This document shows, one piece after another, positions 1 through 8,574 of a DNA stretch of 59,304 nucleotides (position 1 is its first letter; every line of letters begins with the position of its first letter). The stretch comes from Acidimicrobiia bacterium. Its GTDB lineage: Bacteria > Actinomycetota > Acidimicrobiia > Acidimicrobiales > AC-14. The notes below the pieces were generated by a model that did no database searches, was not told the origin of the DNA, and was given only the letters and a program-made list of their open reading frames with translations. The stretch spans positions 1-59,304 of the forward strand of contig JAHFUP010000023.1 in NCBI GenBank assembly GCA_023265025.1, read 5' to 3'. Position numbers and translations under genes: made by a program.

Positions 1-116
1 ACCCGCCAGCCCCGCCACCCCCGCCCCCGCCGGCAACATCCCGACCCGACCCGGGCATCACCGAGAAGAGAGGCGCGCCGCTACCGTCGCGGCCGCCCAA
101 GTAGGTCGCGACGTCG
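1..116. other. Window edge, no gene seen
   Basis: C-rich, low-complexity DNA downstream of the disA stop codon. I see no supported reading frame, stem-loop or promoter here. Confidence 0.5.
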
Positions 117-1187
117 CTAGAAGCGGTCGAAACCCGTTCCCTCCGCGACACGGGAGAGGTTTTCCTTGATGGCGCGGGCCCGTGAGGCGCCCACGCCGTC
201 GACGTCGTCGAGGTCCTTGACATCCGCGTCGAGGATCTTGTCGAGGGTGCCGAAGCGGGCGACGATGGCCTCGATCACCGCCTCGGGGAGCCGGGGGATG
301 CGGTGGAGAAGGCGGTAGCCCTTGGGCTGCAGGGCGAAGTCGAGCTCGGCGCCGCCGGAGGGCAGATGCAGGACCGCGGTGACGGAACGGAGGTCGAGTA
401 TCTCCTCGGTGCTCAGCTCCGAAAGCGCTTCCATGGCCTCACCCGGGTTCCACGTCTCGCCCTTCTCGGAGTAGTCCTGGATCACCAGCCGGCGGTCGTC
501 CTCGACGCCGCCCATCAGCTCTTCGAGCTGGAGGCGGATGAGCCGGCCGTCGGCGCCGAGCTCGATGATGTAACCGTGTATCTCCTCGGCGATGCGGCGC
601 ACCATCTCGGTGCGCTGGAGGACCGTGACCACGTCGCGCACGGTGACGAGGTTCTCGACCTCCAGGGCGGTCAGGGTGCCGGCGACCGCGTCGAGGCGGT
701 TCTTGTAGCGCTCCAGCGTCTGCAGGGCCTGGTTGGCCCGGTTCAGCAGACGGGCGGTGAGCTCGAGCGGATGCTTGATGGACCCGTGGTAGACGGCGAT
801 GATCGACAGGTCCTCCGACACCGAGATCACCGGGACGTCGATCGAGCGGGCCACCCGCTCGGCGGTGCGGTGGCGGGTGCCGGTCTCCGACGTGGGGACG
901 TTGGGGTTGGGCACCAGGTGGACGTTGGCCCGGGCGATGCGGCTGGCGTCGGCAGCCAGGATGATGGCGCCGTCCATCTTGGCCAGCTCCGACAGGCGCT
1001 GGGGACTGAACTCGGCGTCGAGCAAAAAGCCGCCCGAGCAGATGGCCAGCACCTCGGGGCCGTCGCCGACGACGATGAGCCCGCCCATGTTGGCCTGCAG
1101 GATCCGGTCGAGGCCCTCACGGAGCGGCTGCCCCGGGGCCACCATCGTCAGCGCATCGGTGATCGCATAGTCACGCCGGGATGGCAC
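117..1187 (-). CDS. disA: DNA integrity scanning diadenylate cyclase DisA
   Basis: DisA makes cyclic di-AMP from two ATP and slides along DNA, slowing its activity at branched structures. The 356-residue product has the family's full length. The N-terminal DAC domain shows the DGA motif (residues 72-74) and the GTRHRTAER motif (about 103-111), both needed for catalysis. A helical spine follows, then a C-terminal helix-hairpin-helix segment (DDVDGVGASRARAIKENL) for DNA binding. Its start overlaps the radA 3' end by 17 bases, so the two are co-transcribed with radA first, the usual pairing. I am confident of the function. Confidence 0.97.
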   Translation of the reverse strand: MPSRRDYAITDALTMVAPGQPLREGLDRILQANMGGLIVVGDGPEVLAICSGGFLLDAEFSPQRLSELAKMDGAIILAADASRIARANVHLVPNPNVPTSETGTRHRTAERVARSIDVPVISVSEDLSIIAVYHGSIKHPLELTARLLNRANQALQTLERYKNRLDAVAGTLTALEVENLVTVRDVVTVLQRTEMVRRIAEEIHGYIIELGADGRLIRLQLEELMGGVEDDRRLVIQDYSEKGETWNPGEAMEALSELSTEEILDLRSVTAVLHLPSGGAELDFALQPKGYRLLHRIPRLPEAVIEAIVARFGTLDKILDADVKDLDDVDGVGASRARAIKENLSRVAEGTGFDRF

Positions 1188-2562
1188 GCGGAAATCCTAC
1201 CGGTTTGGTGCCCAGGTGGAGGCCGGCCAGGGCCAGCGCCTCCACGAGCGTGGACGCCCGTAACACCTCAAATCCCGCGGGTGGCGCCGGCGCCGACGCC
1301 GGCACCACCGCCCGCCGGAAGCCGAGCCGCGCCGCCTCGGCCAGCCGGCGGCCGGTCTGGCCGACCTGGCGCAGCTCGCCGCACAGACCGATCTCGCCGC
1401 ACGCCACCATGTCCGCCGGCAGCGCGGTCTGGGTGACCGAGGACACCAGGGCGAGGGCGATGGCCAGGTCGGCGCCGGGCTCGACCACCTTCACGCCGCC
1501 GACGGCCAGCGCGTAGATGTCGGCGCCAGTGAGGACCACCTTGAGCCGCGTCTCGAGTACCGCGGTGACCATGGCCAGGCGGCCGGGGTCGAGGCCCTGG
1601 ACCGAGCGGCGGGGCATGTTCAGCGGCGACTTGGCCACCAGCGCCTGCATTTCGACGACCAGCGGCCGGTGGCCTTCAAGGGTCGGGACGACCACCGAGC
1701 CGGGGGCGAAGGCCTGGCGGTCGGCGAGGAAGAGGCGGCCGGGGTCGGGCACGCCGACCAACCCGTCGTCGGTCATCTCGAACAGGCCCAGTTCGCTCGT
1801 CGGGCCGAAGCGGTGCTTCACCGCCCGCAGGAGCCGGAGGGCGTGGTGGCGCTCGCCCTCGAAGGACAGGACGGTGTCGACCACATGCTCCAGCACCCGG
1901 GGGCCGGCGAGGGCACCCTCCTTGGTGACGTGGCCGACCAGGACCGTGGCCCGGTTGGCATCCTTGGCCGCCCGGACCAGGCGGTGGGCGCACTCCCGGA
2001 CCTGGCCCACCGAGCCGGGCGCCGAGGCGAGGTCGGGGTCGAACACGGTCTGGATGGAGTCGACGACCAGGACGTCGGGGCGCAGCTCGCCGGCGTGGGC
2101 CAGGATGGCCGACAGGTCGGTCTCGGCCACCAGCCATAGGTTCGGCTCGAGGGCGCCCAGACGGGCGCCCCGCATGCGGACCTGCTGCGCCGACTCCTCG
2201 GCGCAGGCCAGCAGGCAGGTCGTACCCCGTCGTGCCATGGCCGCGAGAGCCTGGAGGAGCAGCGTCGACTTGCCGATGCCCGGCTCGCCGCCGACCAGTG
2301 TCACCGACCCGGCGACCAGGCCGCCCCCCAGCACCCGGTCGAGCTCGCCGAGACCCACCGGCCGGGGCTCCCAGCCCTCGCTCTCGACGTCGCCGATGGG
2401 CAGGGCCCGGCTCGGCGTCGATACGGTGCGGCCCGCGGGCGCCGGCGCCGTGCGTTCCTCGACGATGGTGTTCCAGGCGCCACAGCCGGCGCAGCGCCCC
2501 GTCCACTGCGGGCCCTCGGATCCGCACTCGGCGCAGCGGTATGTCGATCGTGCCTTGGCCAT
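1171..2562 (-). CDS. radA: DNA repair protein RadA
   Basis: RadA is a RecA-like ATPase that drives branch migration during recombination. The 463-residue protein has an N-terminal four-cysteine zinc finger (CAECGSEG...CAGCGAW), a Walker A motif GGEPGIGKST near residue 90, and a C-terminal Lon-like P domain. The RadA signature loop reads KHRFG where the family consensus is KNRFG. This change is within a motif known to matter for branch migration, so it is worth noting. Its 3' end overlaps disA. Upstream lies a long hairpin element (2612-2670) that separates it from the LppM-like gene. Confidence 0.97.
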   Translation of the reverse strand: MAKARSTYRCAECGSEGPQWTGRCAGCGAWNTIVEERTAPAPAGRTVSTPSRALPIGDVESEGWEPRPVGLGELDRVLGGGLVAGSVTLVGGEPGIGKSTLLLQALAAMARRGTTCLLACAEESAQQVRMRGARLGALEPNLWLVAETDLSAILAHAGELRPDVLVVDSIQTVFDPDLASAPGSVGQVRECAHRLVRAAKDANRATVLVGHVTKEGALAGPRVLEHVVDTVLSFEGERHHALRLLRAVKHRFGPTSELGLFEMTDDGLVGVPDPGRLFLADRQAFAPGSVVVPTLEGHRPLVVEMQALVAKSPLNMPRRSVQGLDPGRLAMVTAVLETRLKVVLTGADIYALAVGGVKVVEPGADLAIALALVSSVTQTALPADMVACGEIGLCGELRQVGQTGRRLAEAARLGFRRAVVPASAPAPPAGFEVLRASTLVEALALAGLHLGTKPVGFPRAIPA

Positions 2563-2611
2563 CGGACGGACCCTACCGATGCCCTGGGACAGTGTGGTGG
2601 ACCGCGCTCAG

Positions 2612-2670
2612 TGTGCATTCCGCGTCGTGAAATCAGCGATTTCGGGCCACATCACGACGCGGAATGCACA
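2612..2670. repeat. 59-bp hairpin element, copy 1 (19-21-19)
   Basis: A perfect 19-bp inverted repeat: left arm 2612-2630, TGTGCATTCCGCGTCGTGA; right arm 2652-2670. The arms flank a 21-base loop that itself contains the smaller palindrome GAAATC-agc-GATTTC. It lies between two minus-strand genes, the LppM-like gene upstream and radA downstream. The copy at 33705-33763 has the same 19-21-19 geometry and conserved arm ends (GTGCATT and TCGTGA). Confidence 0.85.
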
Positions 2671-2718
2671 CGGCGCCGGCACGAGAGTCGCGTTCGGTAG
2701 GAATCCCATTTCCCGGTC

Positions 2719-3477
2719 CTACCGGCGGGACAACCTCCGCCTCCCGCGGCGGACGACGACCACCATCCCGACGATCACGACGGCCAGGGCGGAGCCGGCC
2801 GCCATCGGGAGACGGGGGTCGACCTTGAACGCCGAGCTGGAGGCCTCGAAGTGCACCGTCTGGCCCAGCTCGGGCGCCCACAGGGCTCGGCCGCCGACCC
2901 GTTCGGTGGCGTTCGTCTCCAGCTTGCCGGGGAGGCCCACGGTGACCTGGGCGCCGACAGACCGGGACAGGGCGTCGCCGAAGCGGGCCTGCAAGCCGGG
3001 GATGTCCAGGCCGAGGCCGACGTCACCCAGCGCGGCCGTCAGGGCCGGGTCGGCCAGCCCGGGCAGGCCGCCGGACAGGTCGAGCGTGCCGGTGACCGTC
3101 GTCTTGGCGCGGGTGAGCGACTTGGTCCTGACGACCCGAAAGTCCCGGAACGGCCCGTCCGGACCATTCAGCTCGGCCAGGAGGGCGGGGACCTCCTCGG
3201 GATCGGCGAAAGGCTTGGACGCCCGCACCCACGTGAGCCCGTCCTCCTCCTTGCGGGGGGCGTCGACCTGCCACCCGGCCTGGCGCACGTCGTCGAGGCG
3301 CAGGGCGGTGACCAGATCGCCGACCTCACCGACGGCGTCGGCGTCGAGGCCCAGGCCGGCCGAGACCCGGCCGGAGCCGTTCCGGGCCACGTCGACACCG
3401 GCCGCTAGCCGGACCTCACACGCCGTACCCGCCCAGGCCAGCAGGGCGACGAGCGGGACGAGTAGGCGCCGGTGCAC
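2719..3477 (-). CDS. LppM-like membrane-anchored lipoprotein (DUF3153-like)
   Basis: The 252-residue protein starts with a lipoprotein signal peptide ending in the lipobox AGTAC, so the mature protein begins with a lipidated cysteine near residue 20. A soluble domain follows with the LppM-like stretch GRVSAGLGLDADAVGEVGDL. A single C-terminal transmembrane helix (AALAVVIVGMVVVV-like) ends in a basic tail. LppM proteins of actinobacteria sit in the envelope; their biochemical role is unclear, and I assign none here. A broken copy of its N-terminal region lies at 13463-13555. It is divergent from the response regulator gene, 65 bases away. Confidence 0.7.
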   Translation of the reverse strand: MHRRLLVPLVALLAWAGTACEVRLAAGVDVARNGSGRVSAGLGLDADAVGEVGDLVTALRLDDVRQAGWQVDAPRKEEDGLTWVRASKPFADPEEVPALLAELNGPDGPFRDFRVVRTKSLTRAKTTVTGTLDLSGGLPGLADPALTAALGDVGLGLDIPGLQARFGDALSRSVGAQVTVGLPGKLETNATERVGGRALWAPELGQTVHFEASSSAFKVDPRLPMAAGSALAVVIVGMVVVVRRGRRRLSRR

Positions 3478-3542
3478 TCCCCTGGACGGTAGTGGGCCGG
3501 CCGGCGCCCTCAGGACCGGCCCGAGTGCGACTATTGGAGGCG

Positions 3543-4214
3543 GTGACGTCGCACATCGTGGTCGTGGAGGACGACGCCGGCATCGGCGCCTCGCTCACCC
3601 GCACGCTGGAGGGACAGGGCTTCGAAGTGTCCTGGCAGACGACGGGCGCCGGCGCCCTGGCCGCCGTCCGCCCGGCGACGGCGCTGGTCATCCTGGACCT
3701 CGGCCTCCCCGACCAGGACGGTCTGGAGGTGTGCCGCCGCCTGCGGGCCCGCTCGTCCAGCCCCCAGGTCCTGATCCTCACCGCCCGCGGCGAGGAGGCC
3801 GACGTCGTCCTCGGCCTCGACGCCGGCGCCGACGACTACCTCATCAAGCCGTTCCGGCTGGCCGAGCTCCTGGCCAGGGTGCGGGCCTGCACCCGGCGGG
3901 TCGACGGCGAGCGCGACCACCTCGTCGCCGGCGACCTGGCCATCGACGTTGCCGCCCACACGGTGGCCGTGGCCGGCGAGAGCGTCGACCTGCGGCCCAA
4001 GGAGTTCGACCTGCTGGTGGCCCTGGCCCGCAGCGCCGGCCATGTCGTCGCCCGCGAGCGGCTCCTCGGCGAGGTGTGGGACGAGCACTGGTACGGGTCG
4101 ACCAAGACGCTCGACATCCACATCTGGGCCCTGCGCCGCAAGCTCGACCCGCCCGGGGGGGCGAGCCGGATCAGCACGGTCAGGGGCGTCGGGTACCGGG
4201 TGGACCTTCCGTGA
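3543..4214 (+). CDS. OmpR-family response regulator
   Basis: This is the DNA-binding half of a two-component system. From the GTG at 3543 the protein has 223 residues. The receiver domain has the acidic pocket (VVVEDD), phosphoacceptor D52 (VILDLGLP), T80 and K102 (DDYLIKPF). The C-terminal winged helix carries RPKEFDLLVALA and ends GVGYRVDLP. I chose the GTG because VTSHIVVVEDD fits the family's usual N-terminus, although GGAGG lies only two bases upstream; a TTG at 3534 is an alternative. The kinase gene begins 10 bases after the stop. Its likely operator is the phased repeat at 5542-5574. Confidence 0.9.
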   Translation: MTSHIVVVEDDAGIGASLTRTLEGQGFEVSWQTTGAGALAAVRPATALVILDLGLPDQDGLEVCRRLRARSSSPQVLILTARGEEADVVLGLDAGADDYLIKPFRLAELLARVRACTRRVDGERDHLVAGDLAIDVAAHTVAVAGESVDLRPKEFDLLVALARSAGHVVARERLLGEVWDEHWYGSTKTLDIHIWALRRKLDPPGGASRISTVRGVGYRVDLP

Positions 4215-4224
4215 GAGGGCTCCC

Positions 4225-5532
4225 GTGAGGCGCCGGCTACTGACCTCGATGGTGCTCGTGACGCTGCTGGCCGTCGTGCTGTTCGGCGTCCCCCTCGGCC
4301 TGGCCGCCGCCCGCCTCTTCCGTGGGCGGGAGGTCAGCCGGCTGGAGCGGGAGGCGACCCGGGCGGCCGGCGCCGTGCCCGAATCCGGGCTTGGCGGCGG
4401 CGACCCGATCGCGCTGCCGACGCCGGCGCGCCGGGTCCAGCTTGCCCTGTACGACGCCGGCGGGCGGCGGGTCGCAGGTGTGGGCCCTCAGGCGGCTGGG
4501 ACCGAGGTGCAGGGCGCACTGGCCGGCCGGGCGAGCGACGACCATGACGGCGGCTGGCTGGCCGTGGCCGTCCCCGTCAACGACGAGACGGAGATCGTCG
4601 GGGCGGCGCGGGCCGCCATCCCGTGGGACGCCGTGGCCGAGGACACCCACACCAGCTGGCTGGTGATGGCGGGGTTCGGGGCCGCGGCCGCCGCGCTCGC
4701 CGCCGCGGTGGGCTGGTCGCAGGCATCGCGCCTGGTGGCGCCGGTGGAGGCGGTCGCCGAGCTGGCGGTGCGCCTGGGTGACGGCGACTTCGCCGGCCGC
4801 CTGGCCCCCTCCGGCGTCCCCGAGCTCGATCGGGCGTCGGTCGCCCTGAACCGCACCGCCGGTCGCCTCGGGGACCTGGTGGACCGCGAACGCGCCTTCA
4901 CCACCGACGTCTCCCACCAGCTGAACACCCCGCTGACCAGCCTCCGGCTCGGCCTGGAGAGCGCTCTGCTGACGCCCGACGACGACCACGAGGCCGCCCT
5001 TGCGCAGGCCATCGTGGAGGTGGAGCGGCTGGAGACGACGGTCGCCACCCTGCTGGCGGTCGCCCGCGACGGCCAGGTCATGCGGGATGCCCCCTGCGCG
5101 GTGGAGCCGGTGTGCGTCGAGGTGGCGGACCGGTTCCGTGCTGCGCTGGCCGGGGCCGGCCGGCCCCTGCGCACCGATCTCGAGGCCGCGCTGCCGCCCG
5201 CCCGCTGCCCACCGGACGTCCTCCGGGAGATCCTGGCCGTGCTCGTCGACAACGCTCGCCAGCACGGGACCGGTGCCGTGACCGTCGCCGCCCGACGGGC
5301 CGGCGCCGGCGTGGTGGTTGACGTGGCCGACGAGGGCCCCGGCATCCCGGGCGAGGCCGGGGCCCTCTTCCGCCGGCGTTCTCCCGACGCCGCCGGCCAC
5401 GGGATCGGCCTGGCCCTGGCCCGCTCGCTGGCCGAGGCCCACGGCGCCCGGCTGGAGTTGACCCGGGCCGCGCCCCATCCGGTCTTCAGCGTCGCCCTGG
5501 CCGGCGTGCGGCGCAGCACGGCCCAGATTTAG
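4225..5532 (+). CDS. Sensor histidine kinase
   Basis: This is the partner of the preceding response regulator. The GTG start gives 435 residues. An N-terminal membrane helix, an extracellular loop of about 110 residues and a second helix (LVMAGFGAAAAALAAAVGW) lead into a HAMP linker. The HisKA phosphoacceptor is in FTTDVSHQLNTPLTSL (His near residue 231). The ATPase domain shows the N box (LVDNARQHG), G1 (DEGPGI) and G2 (GHGIGLALA). The small periplasmic loop suggests direct sensing of an envelope signal; the ligand cannot be read from sequence. Confidence 0.92.
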   Translation: MRRRLLTSMVLVTLLAVVLFGVPLGLAAARLFRGREVSRLEREATRAAGAVPESGLGGGDPIALPTPARRVQLALYDAGGRRVAGVGPQAAGTEVQGALAGRASDDHDGGWLAVAVPVNDETEIVGAARAAIPWDAVAEDTHTSWLVMAGFGAAAAALAAAVGWSQASRLVAPVEAVAELAVRLGDGDFAGRLAPSGVPELDRASVALNRTAGRLGDLVDRERAFTTDVSHQLNTPLTSLRLGLESALLTPDDDHEAALAQAIVEVERLETTVATLLAVARDGQVMRDAPCAVEPVCVEVADRFRAALAGAGRPLRTDLEAALPPARCPPDVLREILAVLVDNARQHGTGAVTVAARRAGAGVVVDVADEGPGIPGEAGALFRRRSPDAAGHGIGLALARSLAEAHGARLELTRAAPHPVFSVALAGVRRSTAQI

Positions 5533-5541
5533 CCGTCCGCG

Positions 5542-5574
5542 AACCGGGCGCCAACCGGGCGCGTACCGGCGACT
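5542..5574 (+). promoter_or_regulatory. Three 11-bp direct repeats, candidate response-regulator operator
   Basis: The core ACCGG recurs at 5543, 5554 and 5565, exactly one helical turn (11 bp) apart: AACCGGGCGCC, AACCGGGCGCG, TACCGGCGACT. OmpR-family regulators bind direct repeats of about this spacing. The array lies between the kinase stop and the membrane-protein start, so the adjacent two-component system probably controls the next gene. The function is inferred. Confidence 0.5.
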
Positions 5575-5592
5575 ACGTACGGTTCGAGGTCG

Positions 5593-6390
5593 ATGCTCAG
5601 CACCAGGTGGTCGGCCTCGCTGCGGACAGCGGCCAGCAAGGTCCCCGAGGTCACGATCTACTTCTGGGTCATCAAGGTGCTGGCCACGACCGTCGGCGAG
5701 ACGGCGGCCGACTCCTTGTCGTCGAACCTGCACCTCAGCCTCACCGCCACCACGCTGCTCATGAGCGTGCTGCTGGCCGCCGGGCTGGCCTTCCAGTTCC
5801 GGGCCCCCCGGTACGTGCCCGGCATCTACTGGTTGGCCGTCGTCCTGATCAGCATCGTCGGCACCCTCATCACCGACAACCTCACCGACAACTTCGGTGT
5901 CAGCCTGAAGCTGTCGACCGTGCTGTTCGCCATCGCCCTGGCCGTAGCGTTCGCCGTCTGGTACGCCAACGAACGCACGCTGTCGATCCACAGCATCGAC
6001 ACGCCCCGACGGGAAGGCTTCTACTGGCTGGCCATTCTGTTCACCTTCGCCCTGGGCACGGCGGCCGGCGACCTGCTGGCCGAGACGCTCGACGTGGGCT
6101 ACTGGCGGTCCGCCGTCCTGTTCGCGGCCGCCATCGCCCTCGTCGCCGCCCTGTGGCGCTACGCCCGGCTCAACCCGATCCTGGCCTTCTGGATCGCGTA
6201 CATTCTCACCCGGCCGCTCGGGGCGTCGCTCGGCGACTTCCTGTCCCAGCACCGCGGTGACGGCGGGCTCGGCCTGGGCACTGCGGTGACGAGCGCCCTC
6301 TTCCTGGCCACGATCGCCGCCGTCGTCGTGCACCTGACCCGGACCGGCAAGGACCAGGCGCCCGTTGCGCCCGCAGGGACCACGGCCTGA
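5593..6390 (+). CDS. COG4705-type repeat membrane protein
   Basis: A 265-residue integral membrane protein with about eight hydrophobic helices. It begins with the characteristic stretch KVPEVTIYFWVIKVLATT. A short motif of the form G-x4-D-x-L recurs four times (VGETAADSL, VGTLITDNL, LGTAAGDLL, LGASLGDFL), so the fold looks like an internal four-fold or two-times-two-fold repeat. Conserved acidic residues inside membrane helices would suit a cation carrier, but that is a guess. It follows a two-component system and a candidate operator, which suggests stress-regulated expression. Confidence 0.7.
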   Translation: MLSTRWSASLRTAASKVPEVTIYFWVIKVLATTVGETAADSLSSNLHLSLTATTLLMSVLLAAGLAFQFRAPRYVPGIYWLAVVLISIVGTLITDNLTDNFGVSLKLSTVLFAIALAVAFAVWYANERTLSIHSIDTPRREGFYWLAILFTFALGTAAGDLLAETLDVGYWRSAVLFAAAIALVAALWRYARLNPILAFWIAYILTRPLGASLGDFLSQHRGDGGLGLGTAVTSALFLATIAAVVVHLTRTGKDQAPVAPAGTTA

Positions 6391-6419
6391 GGATCTCGGG
6401 CCGAGCGCTGGCCCGGCTC

Positions 6420-7076
6420 GTGGGGGTGGAGGTGGCCGTCGTGGTGGCACTGGCGGCGCTCGTCTGGCACTCCACCCACCCGGACGGGGTCGATGTCCGG
6501 GTGGCGAGCGCGCTGTATGCCCGGCCCGAGTCGACGGTGCGGTCCGCCTTCGCCGCCGTCACCGTCCTCGGGGAGCCGGCGGTGGCTGTCACCCTCGCCG
6601 TCGCCGTTGCGGTGTGGGTGTGGTCCCGGACGCGCAACGTGGTCGCCGCCGCCTTCTGCCCGGTGGCGGTCGCCGCCGCCGCGGTCTGTGAGTCCTTCAC
6701 CAAGACGCTGGTGGCGCGGGCCCGGCCCGCTACCGCGGTGCTGGCCCACGCCACCGGGCGGTCGTTCCCCTCGGGCCACGCCACTGCGGCAACCGCCCTC
6801 GGACTGGCCACAGGGTTGTTGGCTGCCGTGCTGGTCGCGGAGCGGTGGCGCCGGGCGGCCGGCGTCGGCCTGGGCGCCTACGTCGGCGTCGTCTGCCTGT
6901 CGCGGCTCGTGCTGGGTGTCCACTACCTCACCGACGTCGTTGCCGGCGTGGCGATGGCGGGGGCCGTCGTCCTCGCCCTTACCGGCTTCTTGCCCGGTTC
7001 TTTCCAGGTTGGCGTCAGGTTCCGCACAGGTTCGGAGCCGAGGCTGGGCTCCACTCCGAGAAAGGCAGGTCCATGA
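6420..7076 (+). CDS. PAP2-superfamily membrane phosphatase
   Basis: This is a membrane phosphatase of the PAP2/undecaprenyl-diphosphate phosphatase class. The 218-residue protein has five or six helices and the full active-site triad of motifs: KTLVARARP, SFPSGHAT and SRLVLGVHYLTDVVAG. The catalytic face would be outside the cell, acting on a lipid phosphate such as undecaprenyl diphosphate or phosphatidate. The GTG at 6420 follows the previous stop by 30 bases. The 3' end overlaps the next gene by four bases (ATGA), so the two are translationally coupled. Confidence 0.85.
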   Translation: MGVEVAVVVALAALVWHSTHPDGVDVRVASALYARPESTVRSAFAAVTVLGEPAVAVTLAVAVAVWVWSRTRNVVAAAFCPVAVAAAAVCESFTKTLVARARPATAVLAHATGRSFPSGHATAATALGLATGLLAAVLVAERWRRAAGVGLGAYVGVVCLSRLVLGVHYLTDVVAGVAMAGAVVLALTGFLPGSFQVGVRFRTGSEPRLGSTPRKAGP

Positions 7077-7456
7077 CCTCGAAAGCCAGACGAAAGGCGG
7101 TGGCCGCAGTGGCGGTCGCCGGGTCAGTCCTCGCCGGCGCCGCCGCCGGCGCCGCGCTCTTCGGCCCCGGTCTGGCCGGCGCCCAGACGACCACGACCAC
7201 GCCCGACGGCCAGAAGGCGTTCCACTCCAACGAGGACCCGACCCACGAGGCCAACGAGACGCCCGAGCAGGAAGCGGCGGAGGACAACGGGACGTTCCGG
7301 GGCCACCGGGGCCACGGTCCCAACGAGGACCCCGCCCACGAGGCTAACGCGACCCCCGAGCAGGAAGCGGCTGAGCACGCCGGCCGGGGGCCGGCCGCCG
7401 GCTCCTCGATCACGCCGCGGCCGTCGGCCCAGAACTCCTCGGTCCGGAGGTCCTGA
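7073..7456 (+). CDS. Small secreted protein with an acidic duplicated motif
   Basis: A 127-residue protein with an N-terminal Sec signal peptide (AVAAVAVAGSVLAGAAAGA, cleavage near LAGAQ). After a Thr run comes a nearly exact duplication, NEDPTHEANETPEQEAAE and NEDPAHEANATPEQEAAE, separated by a His/Gly-rich linker. The repeats are acidic with regularly placed His and Glu, which could bind a metal; this is inference. The start overlaps the PAP2 stop (ATGA), and AGGCAGG lies just upstream. No enzyme domain is visible. Confidence 0.7.
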   Translation: MTSKARRKAVAAVAVAGSVLAGAAAGAALFGPGLAGAQTTTTTPDGQKAFHSNEDPTHEANETPEQEAAEDNGTFRGHRGHGPNEDPAHEANATPEQEAAEHAGRGPAAGSSITPRPSAQNSSVRRS

Positions 7457-7485
7457 GGACCTACCAGGCGGAGACCTCGCGCAGG

Positions 7486-8574
7486 TCACTCAACGGCCCC
7501 GTGCCGCGTACATAGCGCACGGTGGTCGTCCGGGTTGGCACGACGGCGGTAAACCCCGGCAGAGCGCCCCACGGCGGTCCACGTGCGGCCGTCGATCGAC
7601 CCGTCGATCTGGCAGGAGCACCCCCGCACCACCACGAGGCCGACGGCTCGGGACTGGCTCAGGTCGACGGTGGCCGTCTGCGGCGCCGGCGCCGTGGCCG
7701 GGACCGACGAGGCGGGGTCCGCCGTCGTGGTCGTCTGCGGCAGGGGGACGGTTGTGGCGCAGTCGCCGTCGGTCAGCACACAGGGGGTGGCCGCCGGCGC
7801 CACGGCACCGAGCGCGCACGGGTGGCCCCGGGAGGGCGGGGCACCGGCGGTGCCGCGGTAGGCGACCCGGGCCGAGCGGCGGACGATGCCCACGGTGGTG
7901 CCCTCTGCGGTGTCCTTGTCGCCGGCGGACACGGCCAGGGTGCCGGCGGTGTCCTCCAGGATGCGCGGGTCGAAGGTCACCTCCGCCTTCTTGGCGTCGG
8001 CGAACGACCACACCGGACGCGACGCACCGTCCTCGAACAGCACCTGGTAGCTACTGCTGCCCGGCCGCGCCTCCCAGCCGACACTCCCGGGCGCGACCGT
8101 CACCTTGGGCCGCCAGAGCTGCAGGTCGTGGAGCGCAAGCCGCTCGGTCTGGACCTTGAACGTCGCGGTCACGGCGGCGCCGGCCACCTCGCCGGCACCG
8201 GCCGGCAGCTCGGCGGTGAGGGCCAGGCTGGTCGCCGTGCCCAGGAAGCCCTGGGTGTCCTTGCCCTTGAGCGCGAACGCGTAGGTGCCGTCGGCCGCCG
8301 TCGTGGTCCGCCGCACCGATCGGCCCCGGCATATGGCCGGCGGCGGGTCGGCCAGGCAGGCGGTGAAGAGCGTCAGGGGCACGAGGAGGGCGCTGCCCAG
8401 CACTTCGCCGGCGCCGGGCCGGGCTTCGAGGCCCACCGCGGCGCCGGCGGCCGGGCTGCCATCGGCCCGCACGATCCGCCCCGACACCTCGACGGTCGCC
8501 GACCGGTCGACCTGGCTCGACTCGCAGCCGGCCAGACTCCCGGCCAGGACCAGGACGGCGAGCAACCGGCCCAT
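7486..8574 (-). CDS. Lipoprotein with a carboxypeptidase-regulatory-like and a discoidin-like domain, frameshifted at its end
   Basis: As it stands the gene encodes 362 residues: a lipoprotein signal (LAGSLAGC, Cys near residue 17), a carboxypeptidase-regulatory-like repeat (SGRIVRADGSPAAG), a middle beta-rich region, and a C-terminal F5/8 type C-like segment (TATVDLSQSRAVGLVVVRG). It is a paralogue of the gene at 14311-15399. Compared with that copy it has one extra base between about 7551 and 7580. This replaces the conserved ending (SDLREVSAW in the other frame, stop at 7461) with an unrelated tail. Either the gene is damaged or the C4 run was misread. The 40 bases upstream are also shared with the paralogue. 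Confidence 0.75.
   Translation of the reverse strand: MGRLLAVLVLAGSLAGCESSQVDRSATVEVSGRIVRADGSPAAGAAVGLEARPGAGEVLGSALLVPLTLFTACLADPPPAICRGRSVRRTTTAADGTYAFALKGKDTQGFLGTATSLALTAELPAGAGEVAGAAVTATFKVQTERLALHDLQLWRPKVTVAPGSVGWEARPGSSSYQVLFEDGASRPVWSFADAKKAEVTFDPRILEDTAGTLAVSAGDKDTAEGTTVGIVRRSARVAYRGTAGAPPSRGHPCALGAVAPAATPCVLTDGDCATTVPLPQTTTTADPASSVPATAPAPQTATVDLSQSRAVGLVVVRGCSCQIDGSIDGRTWTAVGRSAGVYRRRANPDDHRALCTRHGAVE

Noticed and set aside
1517-4228. A 903-codon plus-strand frame over radA and the LppM-like gene
   Set aside because: It is antisense to radA and the lipoprotein, has an Arg/Ser/Pro-rich translation without any motif, and reflects the GC-rich third-position bias.
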